Source: Streptomyces sp. HUAS CB01 | Lineage (GTDB): Bacteria > Actinomycetota > Actinomycetes > Streptomycetales > Streptomycetaceae | Direction: 5' to 3' | NCBI RefSeq assembly: GCF_030406905.1 | Contig: NZ_CP129137.1 | Coordinates: 6,913,501-6,977,500 of the forward strand | DNA: 64,000 nt | Shown here: positions 13,741 through 21,226 of the stretch, piece after piece | Position numbering within the stretch: the first letter of the stretch is position 1 | Layout: each line of letters opens with the position of its first letter | The notes under the pieces: generated by a model | Database searches by the model: none | Told to the model about the DNA's origin: nothing | What the model saw: the letters and a program-made list of their open reading frames with translations, nothing else | Made by a program: the position numbers and the translations under genes

Positions 13741-14318
13741 TTCCTCCCCCTCGAACTGCTCGATGCCGTCGGCGTGTTGGGCCGACGGCGTTGGTTCGGC
13801 GCGGCCAGATACTAGCCAACATCCGATCGACATGTGTGGGGTTTGTGACGAGGGTGTGCGCGGTGCGACCCCTGTCGTGGCGGACGTCCGGCCGGCGGAG
13901 CGAGGTGCGGCGTGCGGCATGCGGCGGAGCGGAACCGGACGGCGGCGGTGCGTGCGCGGCGCCGGGCGCGAGGCTCCTTGCCCACGGAGCGGAGTCGCAC
14001 GGATCCGCTCCGTCCCCGGCAGGGGACCCTCCGCGTCGATCCCGTCGTACGCGCGGCGCCCTGCGGCGCGATCGGGATGCGGCGGGGCTCGTCGCGTGTG
14101 CATGGTGGAGGCGTCCGAGGCGGGGAACTCGCCGTGGCGCGCCTCGGCCGGCGTTCGTCCGGTGACGGCCTGGACCTCACCCCGAGCGGGGTTCGGACTG
14201 CCGTTCGCCGCAGCGGCGCCGTCGAACAGGTGGTGCGTGGCGTTGTCGCGCGGGCGGTCCGGAAGGCGGCCGCCCGCGCCGGTCCCGTCCCGCTCCCGAG
14301 CCCGGATAGGTGGTCAAC
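13741..14318. other. About 580 bases without a recognised gene
   Basis: This lies between the divergent secreted-protein gene and thioredoxin reductase. It is AT-richer around 13808-13850 (ACTAGCCAACATCCGATCGA), where a promoter for the leftward gene is likely. The rest is very GC-rich, with no open frame I can support. Confidence 0.45.
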
Positions 14319-15317
14319 GTGAGTGACGACGCGGTACGGGATCTGATCATTGTCGGCTCCGGTCCGGCCGGATACACCGCCGCGCTCTACGCGGCTCGTG
14401 CACTGCTGCGCCCGGTCGTGTTCGAAGGGTCGGTCGCCGCCGGTGGTGCGTTGATGAACACCACCGAGGTGGAGAACTACCCGGGGTTCCCCGATCCCGT
14501 GCTCGGCCCGGATCTGATGGGCAGGATGAGGGCCCAAGCCGAGCAGTTCGGGGCCGAGTTGATCGCCGACGACGTCGTGGAGGCCCGTCTCGAGGGCGGG
14601 ACCAAGGAGATCGTCGACAGCGCCGGGCGGACCCACCGCGCCCGGTCGGTCGTCCTCGCCACCGGATCCCACTACCGCGAACTGGGGCTGACCAACGAGA
14701 AGCGCCTGTCCGGCCGCGGTGTCAGCTGGTGCGCCACCTGTGACGGCTTCTTCTACCGGGACCACGACGTCGTGGTCGTGGGTGGTGGGGACTCCGCCAT
14801 GGAGGAGGCCACGTTCCTCACGAAGTTCGCACGCACGGTCACCGTGGTGCACCGCCGTGACGAGCTGCGTGCCTCGAAGATCATGCAGGAACGGGCGCGC
14901 CGCAACGACAGGATCCGCTTCCTCTGGGAGCGGGAGGTGGTCGACATCCTGGGGGAGGAGAAGGTCACGGGCGTCCGTCTGCGTGACGTGAACAGCGGGG
15001 AGGAGACCGACCTGCCGGTGACCGGTGTGTTCGTCGCCATCGGGCTCGATCCGCGCGTCGAGCTCGTCAAGGGCCAGGTCTCCCTCGACCACGCCGGATA
15101 CATCGCCGTCGAGGGCCGGTCGACCCGCACCAATCTGGACGGCGTGTTCGCCTGCGGCGACGTCGTCGACCACGAGTACCGGCAGGCCGTCACCGCCGCC
15201 GGGACGGGCTGCGCGGCGGCTCTGGACGCCGAGCGGTACCTCGCGGCGCTCGACGACTGCGCCACCCACGAGGAAGCCCGCCTCGAGGCCGTGGCCGTGG
15301 CCGAACTCGTCCACTGA
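14319..15317 (+). CDS. trxB: Thioredoxin reductase (NADPH)
   Basis: A 332-residue flavoprotein that passes electrons from NADPH via FAD and a redox disulfide to thioredoxin. Motifs are GSGPAG (FAD, near residue 13), the active-site disulfide WCATCDG with C138 and C141, [10 protein letters not shown] (NADPH), and [10 protein letters not shown] near the C-terminus. I chose the GTG at 14319 because GGATAGG lies 8 bases upstream and the protein then begins [13 protein letters not shown]; another GTG at 14310 adds three residues. No thioredoxin gene is adjacent, so this is probably an additional copy rather than the core trxB-trxA locus. Confidence 0.93.
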   Translation: MSDDAVRDLIIVGSGPAGYTAALYAARALLRPVVFEGSVAAGGALMNTTEVENYPGFPDPVLGPDLMGRMRAQAEQFGAELIADDVVEARLEGGTKEIVDSAGRTHRARSVVLATGSHYRELGLTNEKRLSGRGVSWCATCDGFFYRDHDVVVVGGGDSAMEEATFLTKFARTVTVVHRRDELRASKIMQERARRNDRIRFLWEREVVDILGEEKVTGVRLRDVNSGEETDLPVTGVFVAIGLDPRVELVKGQVSLDHAGYIAVEGRSTRTNLDGVFACGDVVDHEYRQAVTAAGTGCAAALDAERYLAALDDCATHEEARLEAVAVAELVH

Positions 15318-15389
15318 CCCGCACGGCGGGGGCTGCTGCCGGATCGGCGGCGCGCGCTCCCCGCCCGGTGGGGGCCCACCGGAGCCGCC

Positions 15390-16598
15390 ATGTCGTACGA
15401 CAACCTGGTCATCGTTCTCGCGGTGGCCGCGGGCGTCCCGTTCCTCCTCGCCCTGATGCCCCGCGTGCCCCTCCCGGGCCCGGTCCTCGAGATCGTCGCC
15501 GGTATCGTGCTCGGCCCGGCGGTGCTGGGTGTGGTGCAGGCGGACAGCACCGTCAAGGCCCTGTCGATCATCGGGCTGAGCTTCCTGCTGTTCCTCGCCG
15601 GGCTCGAGATCGACACCAAACACCTGCAGGGCCCGGCGGGGAAGCTCGTCGGCGTCGGTCTGCTGGGCTCGCTCGCGCTGGCCGCGGCCGTCGGCTGGCT
15701 GCTCCACACCGCCGGACTGGTCGAGAGCCCGCTGCTGATCGGCACCGCGCTGGTGGCCACCTCCCTGGGGCTCCTCGTCCCGATCCTCAAGGACGCCGGC
15801 GCCGTGGACCGGCCGGTCGGCCGGCTGACCATCGGCGGCGCCTCGGCGGGTGACATCTGCGCGGTGCTGCTGTTGTCGCTGTTCTTCTCCGAGCACGCCT
15901 CCAGCCCGGCCGCCCGACTGCTCCTCCTGGTCGGACTCGCCTGCCTGGCCGTGCTCGTCGTGGTGGTCGCCGTGGGCGCCGGACGCTCCATGGCGGTGTC
16001 CCGAACGGTCGTGACGATGGCGGACACGAGCGCCCAGCTGCGCATCCGCCTGACGATGGTCCTGATCGTCGGACTGTCGGCGATCGCCCTGCACCTGGGA
16101 TTCGAGGCCATCCTCGGTGCCTTCGTCGCGGGCGTCGTCCTCCGGCTCGTCGACCCCGACGCCGAACGGACCCATCCGCAGTTCCACGTCAAACTGGAGG
16201 GCCTCGGATACGGGTTCCTCGTGCCGGTCTTCTTCGTGACCAGCGGAATCCAGTTCGACCTCGGTGCGCTGTTCGCGGACGCGGGAACAGCCCTGAGGGT
16301 GCCGATCTTCCTGGCCGCACTCCTCCTCGTACGAGGGCTGCCGGCACTGGTCTACCGCAGGGCGGGCCTCTCGCGTGCCGAGGTCGTGGCCGGCGGTCTC
16401 CTACAGGCCACCTCGCTCCCGTTCATCGTGGCCGCGACGACGATCGGCCTGATGCTGGACGCCATCCGGCCGGCCAACGCCGCCGCGCTGGTGGCCGCGG
16501 GTCTGCTGTCGGTGGTCCTGTTCCCGCCGCTGGCCCTGTCCTTGCTGAACCGTTCACGGGGCGCCGCGGGATCCGGCCGCGATCCCGAGAGGGAATGA
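15390..16598 (+). CDS. Cation/proton antiporter (CPA2, KefB/NapA-like)
   Basis: A 402-residue polytopic membrane protein with about 11-12 hydrophobic segments along its whole length. The N-terminal half shows the monovalent cation:proton antiporter-2 pattern (PGPVLEIVAGIVLGP, FLLFLAGLEID). It lacks the C-terminal RCK/TrkA-N nucleotide-binding domain of KefB/KefC, so it is the short antiporter form. The ATG at 15390 has GGAG at 5-6 bases distance. It follows trxB by 72 bases in the same direction and may be co-transcribed. The exchanged ion (Na+ or K+) cannot be fixed from sequence. Confidence 0.88.
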   Translation: MSYDNLVIVLAVAAGVPFLLALMPRVPLPGPVLEIVAGIVLGPAVLGVVQADSTVKALSIIGLSFLLFLAGLEIDTKHLQGPAGKLVGVGLLGSLALAAAVGWLLHTAGLVESPLLIGTALVATSLGLLVPILKDAGAVDRPVGRLTIGGASAGDICAVLLLSLFFSEHASSPAARLLLLVGLACLAVLVVVVAVGAGRSMAVSRTVVTMADTSAQLRIRLTMVLIVGLSAIALHLGFEAILGAFVAGVVLRLVDPDAERTHPQFHVKLEGLGYGFLVPVFFVTSGIQFDLGALFADAGTALRVPIFLAALLLVRGLPALVYRRAGLSRAEVVAGGLLQATSLPFIVAATTIGLMLDAIRPANAAALVAAGLLSVVLFPPLALSLLNRSRGAAGSGRDPERE

Positions 16599-17072
16599 CG
16601 TCGCCGGGGCTCGTGTCCTGTGCCCGGGACCGTCCGGGCGGACGCGGGGCGCAGGCCCCGGGACGCGTCATTCGGGCGGGATCCGGCCCGGTGCGTCCCC
16701 GGACGGGCGCGGCTCCGCCGTTCCGCATCGGACCGCTGTCGACGGACGCCCGAGCGACGTTCCGCGCCGTGCATGCCGTACCGGCCGGGGGCCGGCACCC
16801 CGCCCATACCTCCGAAGGTGTACGAGGCGCTGTCCGTACCGGGGTCCCCCGGCCCCCGGGTCGCTCGCCGGGGGCATCCGCCCGCCGGCCGGGTCCGGGT
16901 GCAAGCGCCCGTCCGCCGGGGTCGCACCAGGCGCTCACGTTCCGGCACGGACCGGCGGCCCTTCGGTGCGAACCTCTGGATTGCCTCAACTCTGCTTTGG
17001 TTTCACCGGTGTTCGGGCAACTCCCCTCACATCGGGAGCACCCTCGCTCCGGGGGACGAGGAAGGTGAGGTC
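16599..17072. other. About 470 bases with no recognised gene
   Basis: This is very GC-rich spacer after the antiporter. The frame open from 16620 into the next gene has no ribosome site and atypical composition, so I treat it as non-coding upstream sequence. A promoter for the small membrane protein is expected near 16970-17040, where the composition drops (TTGCCTCAACTCTGCTTTGG). Confidence 0.45.
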
Positions 17073-17333
17073 ATGGGAGTCACTGTTGCCGTCGTAGCCG
17101 GTGCCGTCGTGCTGATCGGCGCGATCGCGTGGATGAGCCGCGGGAGCGGCCGTAAGGCCGTGAAGCGTCCGGTCCGGGCCGGCCGGCACCACGGAGTGGG
17201 GGAGGCGGGCGCCTCGACCTGGTTGGTGACCTCGAACGCGTGGTCGGTCGGGGGGAGTTGCGACACGTCGTCCTCGTCATCGAGCAGCTGCGGAGGCGGA
17301 GGAGGAGGCGGCTGCGGCGGTGGCGGCTGCTGA
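17073..17333 (+). CDS. Small single-span membrane protein with Ser/Gly/Cys-rich tail
   Basis: An 86-residue protein. Residues 2-20 form one transmembrane helix, followed by a basic linker (about 22-42) and a WLVTSNAWSVGGS segment. The last 25 residues consist only of Ser, Cys, Gly, Asp and Thr and end in Cys (seven Ser in a row, a run of seven Gly, then GGGGC). The start has GGTGAGG 3-9 bases upstream of the ATG. A similar Gly/Cys-rich C-terminus ends some actinobacterial TIGR04222 membrane proteins. I cannot name a function; metal binding or palmitoyl-like anchoring of the Cys tail are possibilities only. Confidence 0.7.
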   Translation: MGVTVAVVAGAVVLIGAIAWMSRGSGRKAVKRPVRAGRHHGVGEAGASTWLVTSNAWSVGGSCDTSSSSSSSCGGGGGGGCGGGGC

Positions 17334-17613
17334 GTGGTGGCGTGCGGCTGCCCGCCGCGGGAGGGCCGCCACCGGGGTGACCGCGGACGGCGCTCTCCCG
17401 GATCCAGGGCCGTCTCGGGCACGGACCCGGGCCGGCAGCGGGCGGGCGCCGGGTGTTCGGCGCCCTCCCGGCTGTCCGGTGCCCTGGGCCGTGGTCAGAG
17501 CGGTGTGCCGGCCGGCGGGCGGCCCCGCGTCGAAACGGGTTCGGGGGCGAGCCCCGCCGGCGGCACTCCCTTGTCGGCCGGGGCGCCACGCGGGAGCCCG
17601 GCTCGGAACACGG

Positions 17614-18822
17614 TCACCGGCGGAGCGGCTCCAGTCCGGTGCGTACCTCGTCGACGAAGCTCACGGGCTGCTCCCACGCGGCGAAGTGGCCGCCCTTGGG
17701 GAGCCTGTTGTAGTGGATGAGGTTCGGGTAGGCCTTCTCCGCCCAGCTCCTGGGGGGTGTGTAGAGCTCGTCGGGGAAGACGCTGACGGCGACGGGGAGT
17801 TGGACGCCCTTGGCGCCGAAGAACGGGATCCCGGCCTCGGTGTTCTCCCAGTACAGACGTGCGGCGGAGATCGCCGACCGGGTGAGCCAGAACAGGGTGA
17901 TGTTGTCGAGCACGTCGTCACGGGTCAGGCCCTCGGGCTGTCCCGCGAAGGACCGGGAGATCAGCTCGAGACTGTCCCTGTCGTGGTCGAGCATGAAGGC
18001 CGCCAGACCGACCGGCGAGTCGACCAGCCCGCTCAGGGACTGCGGGCGTGAGCCCATCATGAGGGCGTAGGCGACGTGCTTGTACACGAAGTCCAACTGC
18101 TCGACCGCTTCCCGCTCCTCGGAGCTGAGCGACACGTCGGACGGCAGCGGGTTGCCGGCCGCGACCGCGGCCTCGATGGCGGGCGGTACCGCGCCGGCCA
18201 TGTTGGTGTGGATCCCGACCAGCCCCTCTGGCTCCTGGACCCCCATGAGATCGGTGACGATCGCGCCCCAGTCGCCGCCCTGCGCCGCGTACTTGGTGTA
18301 CCCCAGGCGTTTCATGAGGTTGCCCCACGCTGCGGCCATCCGGTCGGGAGCCCAGCCGGGGGTGCTCGGTTTGCCCGAGAAGCCGTAGCCCGGCATCGAC
18401 GGAACCACCACGTGGAAGGCGTCGGAGGCGGCGCCGCCGTGGGCGGTGGGGTCGGTGAGGGGCTCGATGATCTTCAGCTGCTCGATGACGGAGCCGGGCC
18501 AGCCGTGGGTGACGATCAGCGGCAGCGCGTCCTCGTGCTTCGAGCGGACGTGGATGAAGTGGATGTCGAGTCCGTCGATCTCGGTGACGAAGTGCGGCAG
18601 CGCCTTGAGCCTGGCCTCGACCTTGCGCCAGTCGTACTCGGAGGCCCAGTACTGGGCGAGAGCCTGGAGCGTCGCGAGTTGGGTGCCCTGCGACTGATCC
18701 TTGACGGTCTCCTCCTCGGGCCAGCGCGTGGCCACGATCCGGTCTCGCAGATCGTCGAGCTCCGCGTCGGAGAACTCGAACGTGAACGGCCGGACCGCAG
18801 TGGGGTCGGAAGTAGCGGACAT
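17614..18822 (-). CDS. Epoxide hydrolase (microsomal-type alpha/beta hydrolase)
   Basis: A 402-residue protein. The epoxide-hydrolase N-terminal domain (about residues 8-115, FEFSDAELDDLRDRI) precedes an alpha/beta-hydrolase core. HGWPGS is the oxyanion loop, GGDWGAIV carries the nucleophilic Asp, and GYGFSGKP is the lid-side motif. GGHFAAWEQP near residue 385 carries the catalytic His. It hydrates epoxides to diols. The start has an upstream GGAGAGG. It is monocistronic, with a long AT-richer leader (19020-19090) that probably holds its promoter. Confidence 0.9.
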   Translation of the reverse strand: MSATSDPTAVRPFTFEFSDAELDDLRDRIVATRWPEEETVKDQSQGTQLATLQALAQYWASEYDWRKVEARLKALPHFVTEIDGLDIHFIHVRSKHEDALPLIVTHGWPGSVIEQLKIIEPLTDPTAHGGAASDAFHVVVPSMPGYGFSGKPSTPGWAPDRMAAAWGNLMKRLGYTKYAAQGGDWGAIVTDLMGVQEPEGLVGIHTNMAGAVPPAIEAAVAAGNPLPSDVSLSSEEREAVEQLDFVYKHVAYALMMGSRPQSLSGLVDSPVGLAAFMLDHDRDSLELISRSFAGQPEGLTRDDVLDNITLFWLTRSAISAARLYWENTEAGIPFFGAKGVQLPVAVSVFPDELYTPPRSWAEKAYPNLIHYNRLPKGGHFAAWEQPVSFVDEVRTGLEPLRR

Positions 18823-19278
18823 GTGCCTCTCCCTGTGGAGTGGCCCGCGCGTGCGCCGCCCGCGCGCCGCGCGTGGGGCGAAAGGGGATGGGTCCCGAGG
18901 CTGAACTCCGGGACGCTGCGCTGTCGCTGGTCGCGGCAGAACGCCGGTCGCTCGCGCCTCCTGGCGGCGGTCACCGGCACGAGTGCAACCGCGAGTGGCA
19001 TCGGTGATACCACGCGGTGAGAGGGAGCGGCGTTGGCTCCGCTGGTGAAACTAACATGGAGCCCAAACGTTTACAAATGGGCAAATCGGACAGGCATGTC
19101 GGATTGGTCCGTGTCCAGGCCGGCGATCCCCGACGGGGTGCGGGTGGTGGTGCGCACGGCTCAAGCCGCCCCGCTGTGCCGCCGTTTCGACTGCGCCGCA
19201 CGGTCGTGGGCCGCCTGCGGGAACGGTGTGCCGGTCGCCCTTGGTGGGGGCGGTCCGCGAAGGGAGGTGTCACGGGGC
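18823..19278. promoter_or_regulatory. Divergent intergenic region with AT-rich patch
   Basis: About 455 bases lie between the epoxide hydrolase and the rightward orphan gene. The 19046-19083 patch is unusually AT-rich for this genome. It contains the 8-bp palindrome AAACGTTT (19065-19072) and the flanking strings GAAACTAACATGG and GTTTACAAATGG. It probably holds a promoter and a regulator site for one or both genes. No complete gene fits here. Confidence 0.4.
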
Positions 19279-19926
19279 GTGCGGCTTCGCTTCGACGGCT
19301 GGATCGCGGGGCTCGGGACGCGGTCGGGTGTTCGTCTGGTGGTCGGGCACTGGGTGCGCTCGCCGTTCGGACCGTTCAGTGACGTGATGATCGAGCGGCA
19401 GGACGGGGAGCGTCTCCTGCTCGCCCCTGCCCGGCAGATCGCGGACTTCGTCGCCGCCACGTACGCCTTCGAGGAGGTCAGGGTCGTGCCGGTGCGGGTG
19501 CGGGCGACGGCGAAGGGCTGGGTCGTCACGGCGCCGTCACTCGATCTGCGTCTCGGTGTCGGTGCGCGAGGTGTCCTGGGGTGGCTGCTGAGGGCCGTGC
19601 CCGGCCCGCTGGCCGCCCGTCCCGGCTGGAGCGCGTTGGTCGACCTTCCGGCGCGCCTGATGCCTGGTGTGCGGACCCGCGGCAGGAGCGGGGCCGACCG
19701 GCGTGAGTGGTACGGCGTGCGGGACCTCCGGCCGATCGTGACGGCCCGTGCCGTCCTCGAGGGGGCGGAACTGGGCCCCCTCGCACCCGTCGAGCCTCCG
19801 GTGCGCTTCGGATTCGGGTCCGTCCCCCGGAAACCGGCCGTCGTGCGGGTCACCACGACGGTGGGCCTGGACGGTGGGCGGCCGGCGAGGGCGTGGGCAT
19901 TCGGTCGTCCGCCGCGCGATCGGTGA
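19279..19926 (+). CDS. Conserved-looking protein of unknown function
   Basis: About 215 residues if started at the GTG at 19279 (MRLRFDGWIAGLG), which has AGGGAGG 11 bases upstream. An in-frame GTG at 19267 and longer frames to 19033 are less likely because their composition is poor. The protein is beta-rich and basic, with a recognisable middle (SPFGPFSDVMIE, ADFVAATYAFEEV, REWYGVRDL) and no membrane helix, signal peptide or catalytic motif. I believe similar proteins are common in Streptomyces but cannot name a domain. The gene precedes the MarR regulator. Confidence 0.75.
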   Translation: MRLRFDGWIAGLGTRSGVRLVVGHWVRSPFGPFSDVMIERQDGERLLLAPARQIADFVAATYAFEEVRVVPVRVRATAKGWVVTAPSLDLRLGVGARGVLGWLLRAVPGPLAARPGWSALVDLPARLMPGVRTRGRSGADRREWYGVRDLRPIVTARAVLEGAELGPLAPVEPPVRFGFGSVPRKPAVVRVTTTVGLDGGRPARAWAFGRPPRDR

Positions 19927-19971
19927 CGGCGCGGTGGTGGACGCCGTACTTCGCTTGCCACCGCATTTGAT

Positions 19972-19996
19972 TTCATTCGATACCGTATCGAATGAA
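19972..19996. promoter_or_regulatory. Perfect 25-bp palindrome, probable MarR operator
   Basis: The arms TTCATTCGATAC and GTATCGAATGAA are exact reverse complements around a single C. The site ends 24 bases before the MarR-family start codon, in an AT-rich patch. MarR dimers typically bind such palindromes and repress their own genes. Confidence 0.8.
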
Positions 19997-20019
19997 TGGA
20001 TGGCTGGTAGTGTGCGCTT

Positions 20020-20505
20020 ATGGCGGCCGACGTTCCTTCCCCCACCACCGCCCCCCGTGCGACCGACCGCCGCGGTGACGCCTCGCCGTTCGCCCTCGGC
20101 CTGCTGCTGCGCCGGGCGCACTGGCGCGCGGCCGCGGTGATGGCGGAGGCCCTTCGCCCGCTCGGCATCGAGCTGCGGCACTTCGCCGTCCTGATCGTGC
20201 TCGTCGACAGCGGGCCCACGGTGCAGCGGGACCTGGCCGCGGCCACGGGCTCGGACAAGGCCGGGATCATGCGGGTCGTGGACGACCTGGAGCGCAGGGG
20301 GCTGGCCGTGCGCAAAGCCGTTCCGGGGGACAGGCGGGCGCGGTCGGTCGAGATCACGCCGCAGGGCGTCGAGCTCTTCGACGCGGCTCATGTGGCGGCG
20401 GCGCCGCTGGCCGAGAGCCTCATCTCCGAACTGGGCCCGGGTGAGCCCGAGAAGCTGATGGACCTGCTGACCCGGTTCGCCTATCCCGCCGACGCGGAGG
20501 CGTAG
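20020..20505 (+). CDS. MarR-family transcriptional regulator
   Basis: A 161-residue protein with a winged helix-turn-helix across about residues 35-130: a helix with LRHFAVLIVL, a recognition region QRDLAAATGSDKAGIMRVVDDLERRGL, and a wing AVPGDRRARSVEITPQG. The N-terminal 20 residues are disordered. The perfect palindrome 24-48 bases upstream suggests autorepression. The nearest possible targets are the azoreductase remnant and the nitroreductase fusion beyond, although their intergenic site is different. The ligand is unknown. Confidence 0.92.
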   Translation: MAADVPSPTTAPRATDRRGDASPFALGLLLRRAHWRAAAVMAEALRPLGIELRHFAVLIVLVDSGPTVQRDLAAATGSDKAGIMRVVDDLERRGLAVRKAVPGDRRARSVEITPQGVELFDAAHVAAAPLAESLISELGPGEPEKLMDLLTRFAYPADAEA

Positions 20506-20803
20506 CGCGCCCGCGCACCCGGGCCCGAGTGGACGGTGCGCCCCCCAGGGCTGTCCCGGCGAACCGGCCGTGCGGGGCCGTCGCCGTCCCCGTGCTCCGG
20601 AGCGCGGCGACGAGGCCTCGCGTGTGCCCGGACCTCTCGGTGTGCGGGGTCCCCCTCCGCTCGGGGCCTCCCCCCGTGCGGGACCTGCGGGGCCTGCGTG
20701 CCGGACGCCGCTCGCCCGGGCGGTCACGCTGAGCGCCGGCGGCGAGGGGCGCCGTGTCACGTCCTGGAACCGAGACGTCACACGGCGTCCTCGATCCGGC
20801 GGA

Positions 20804-21082
20804 TCAGGCGGTGAGGCGCGCCGCGAGCGACTTCCCCTTGACGGCCGCGTCCTCGGCCGGCGCGGCGGACTGCTCCGGGGTGCGTTCGGACGCGGCGATC
20901 GACCCGGCGGTGTGGGCGTCGGCGGTGAGGTGCGGGACCGGGTTCGCGGCGACGTCGCGGTGGATCACCGCACCCTCGGGGTGCTGCTCCTCCCAGGCTC
21001 GACGGAAGGTGTCCGCGACCGAACGGGACGTGGACGCCTCGCCGGGGAACACGGACGAGTCGATGTGCAGCAGCGTGGCCAT
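20804..21082 (-). pseudogene. FMN-dependent NADH-azoreductase with internal deletion
   Basis: A 92-residue open frame; the family norm is about 200. Residues 1-72 (MATLLHIDSSVFPGEAS..., RTPEQSAA) match the N-terminus of AzoR-type flavodoxin-like azoreductases. The last 16 residues (EDAAVKGKSLAARLTA) look like the C-terminal helix of the same family. The FMN-binding middle, including the loop that normally follows near residue 95, is missing. This points to an in-frame internal deletion rather than a stop mutation. A ribosome site and the divergent promoter region remain intact, so it may still be transcribed, but an active enzyme is unlikely. Confidence 0.72.
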
Positions 21083-21158
21083 GGCCTTCTCCAGGGATGT
21101 TGACGCCCGGGCGCGGGACCGGGGCGGTGGATTCGTACGGGGCAGTAGTTAAGCACCA

Positions 21159-21180
21159 GATAGTATTGAGTGATACCATC
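21159..21180. promoter_or_regulatory. Inverted repeat in the azoreductase/nitroreductase divergent promoter
   Basis: The arms GATAGTAT and ATACCATC (7 of 8 complementary) are separated by 6 bases and lie between the two divergent starts. A shorter exact palindrome, GTGAT-ACC-ATCAC, overlaps its right half. The spacing and sequence suit an HxlR- or MarR-type redox regulator. Confidence 0.5.
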
Positions 21181-21226
21181 ACGAGTGTAACGAAAGGTGG
21201 GGGCGTCGAACCGATGAAGGAGGTCG

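Noticed and set aside
16620..17072. N-terminal extension of the Cys/Gly-tailed membrane protein
   Set aside because: Arg/Pro/Gly-rich, no ribosome site; a clear GGTGAGG and ATG at 17073 give a short protein with a proper membrane helix.
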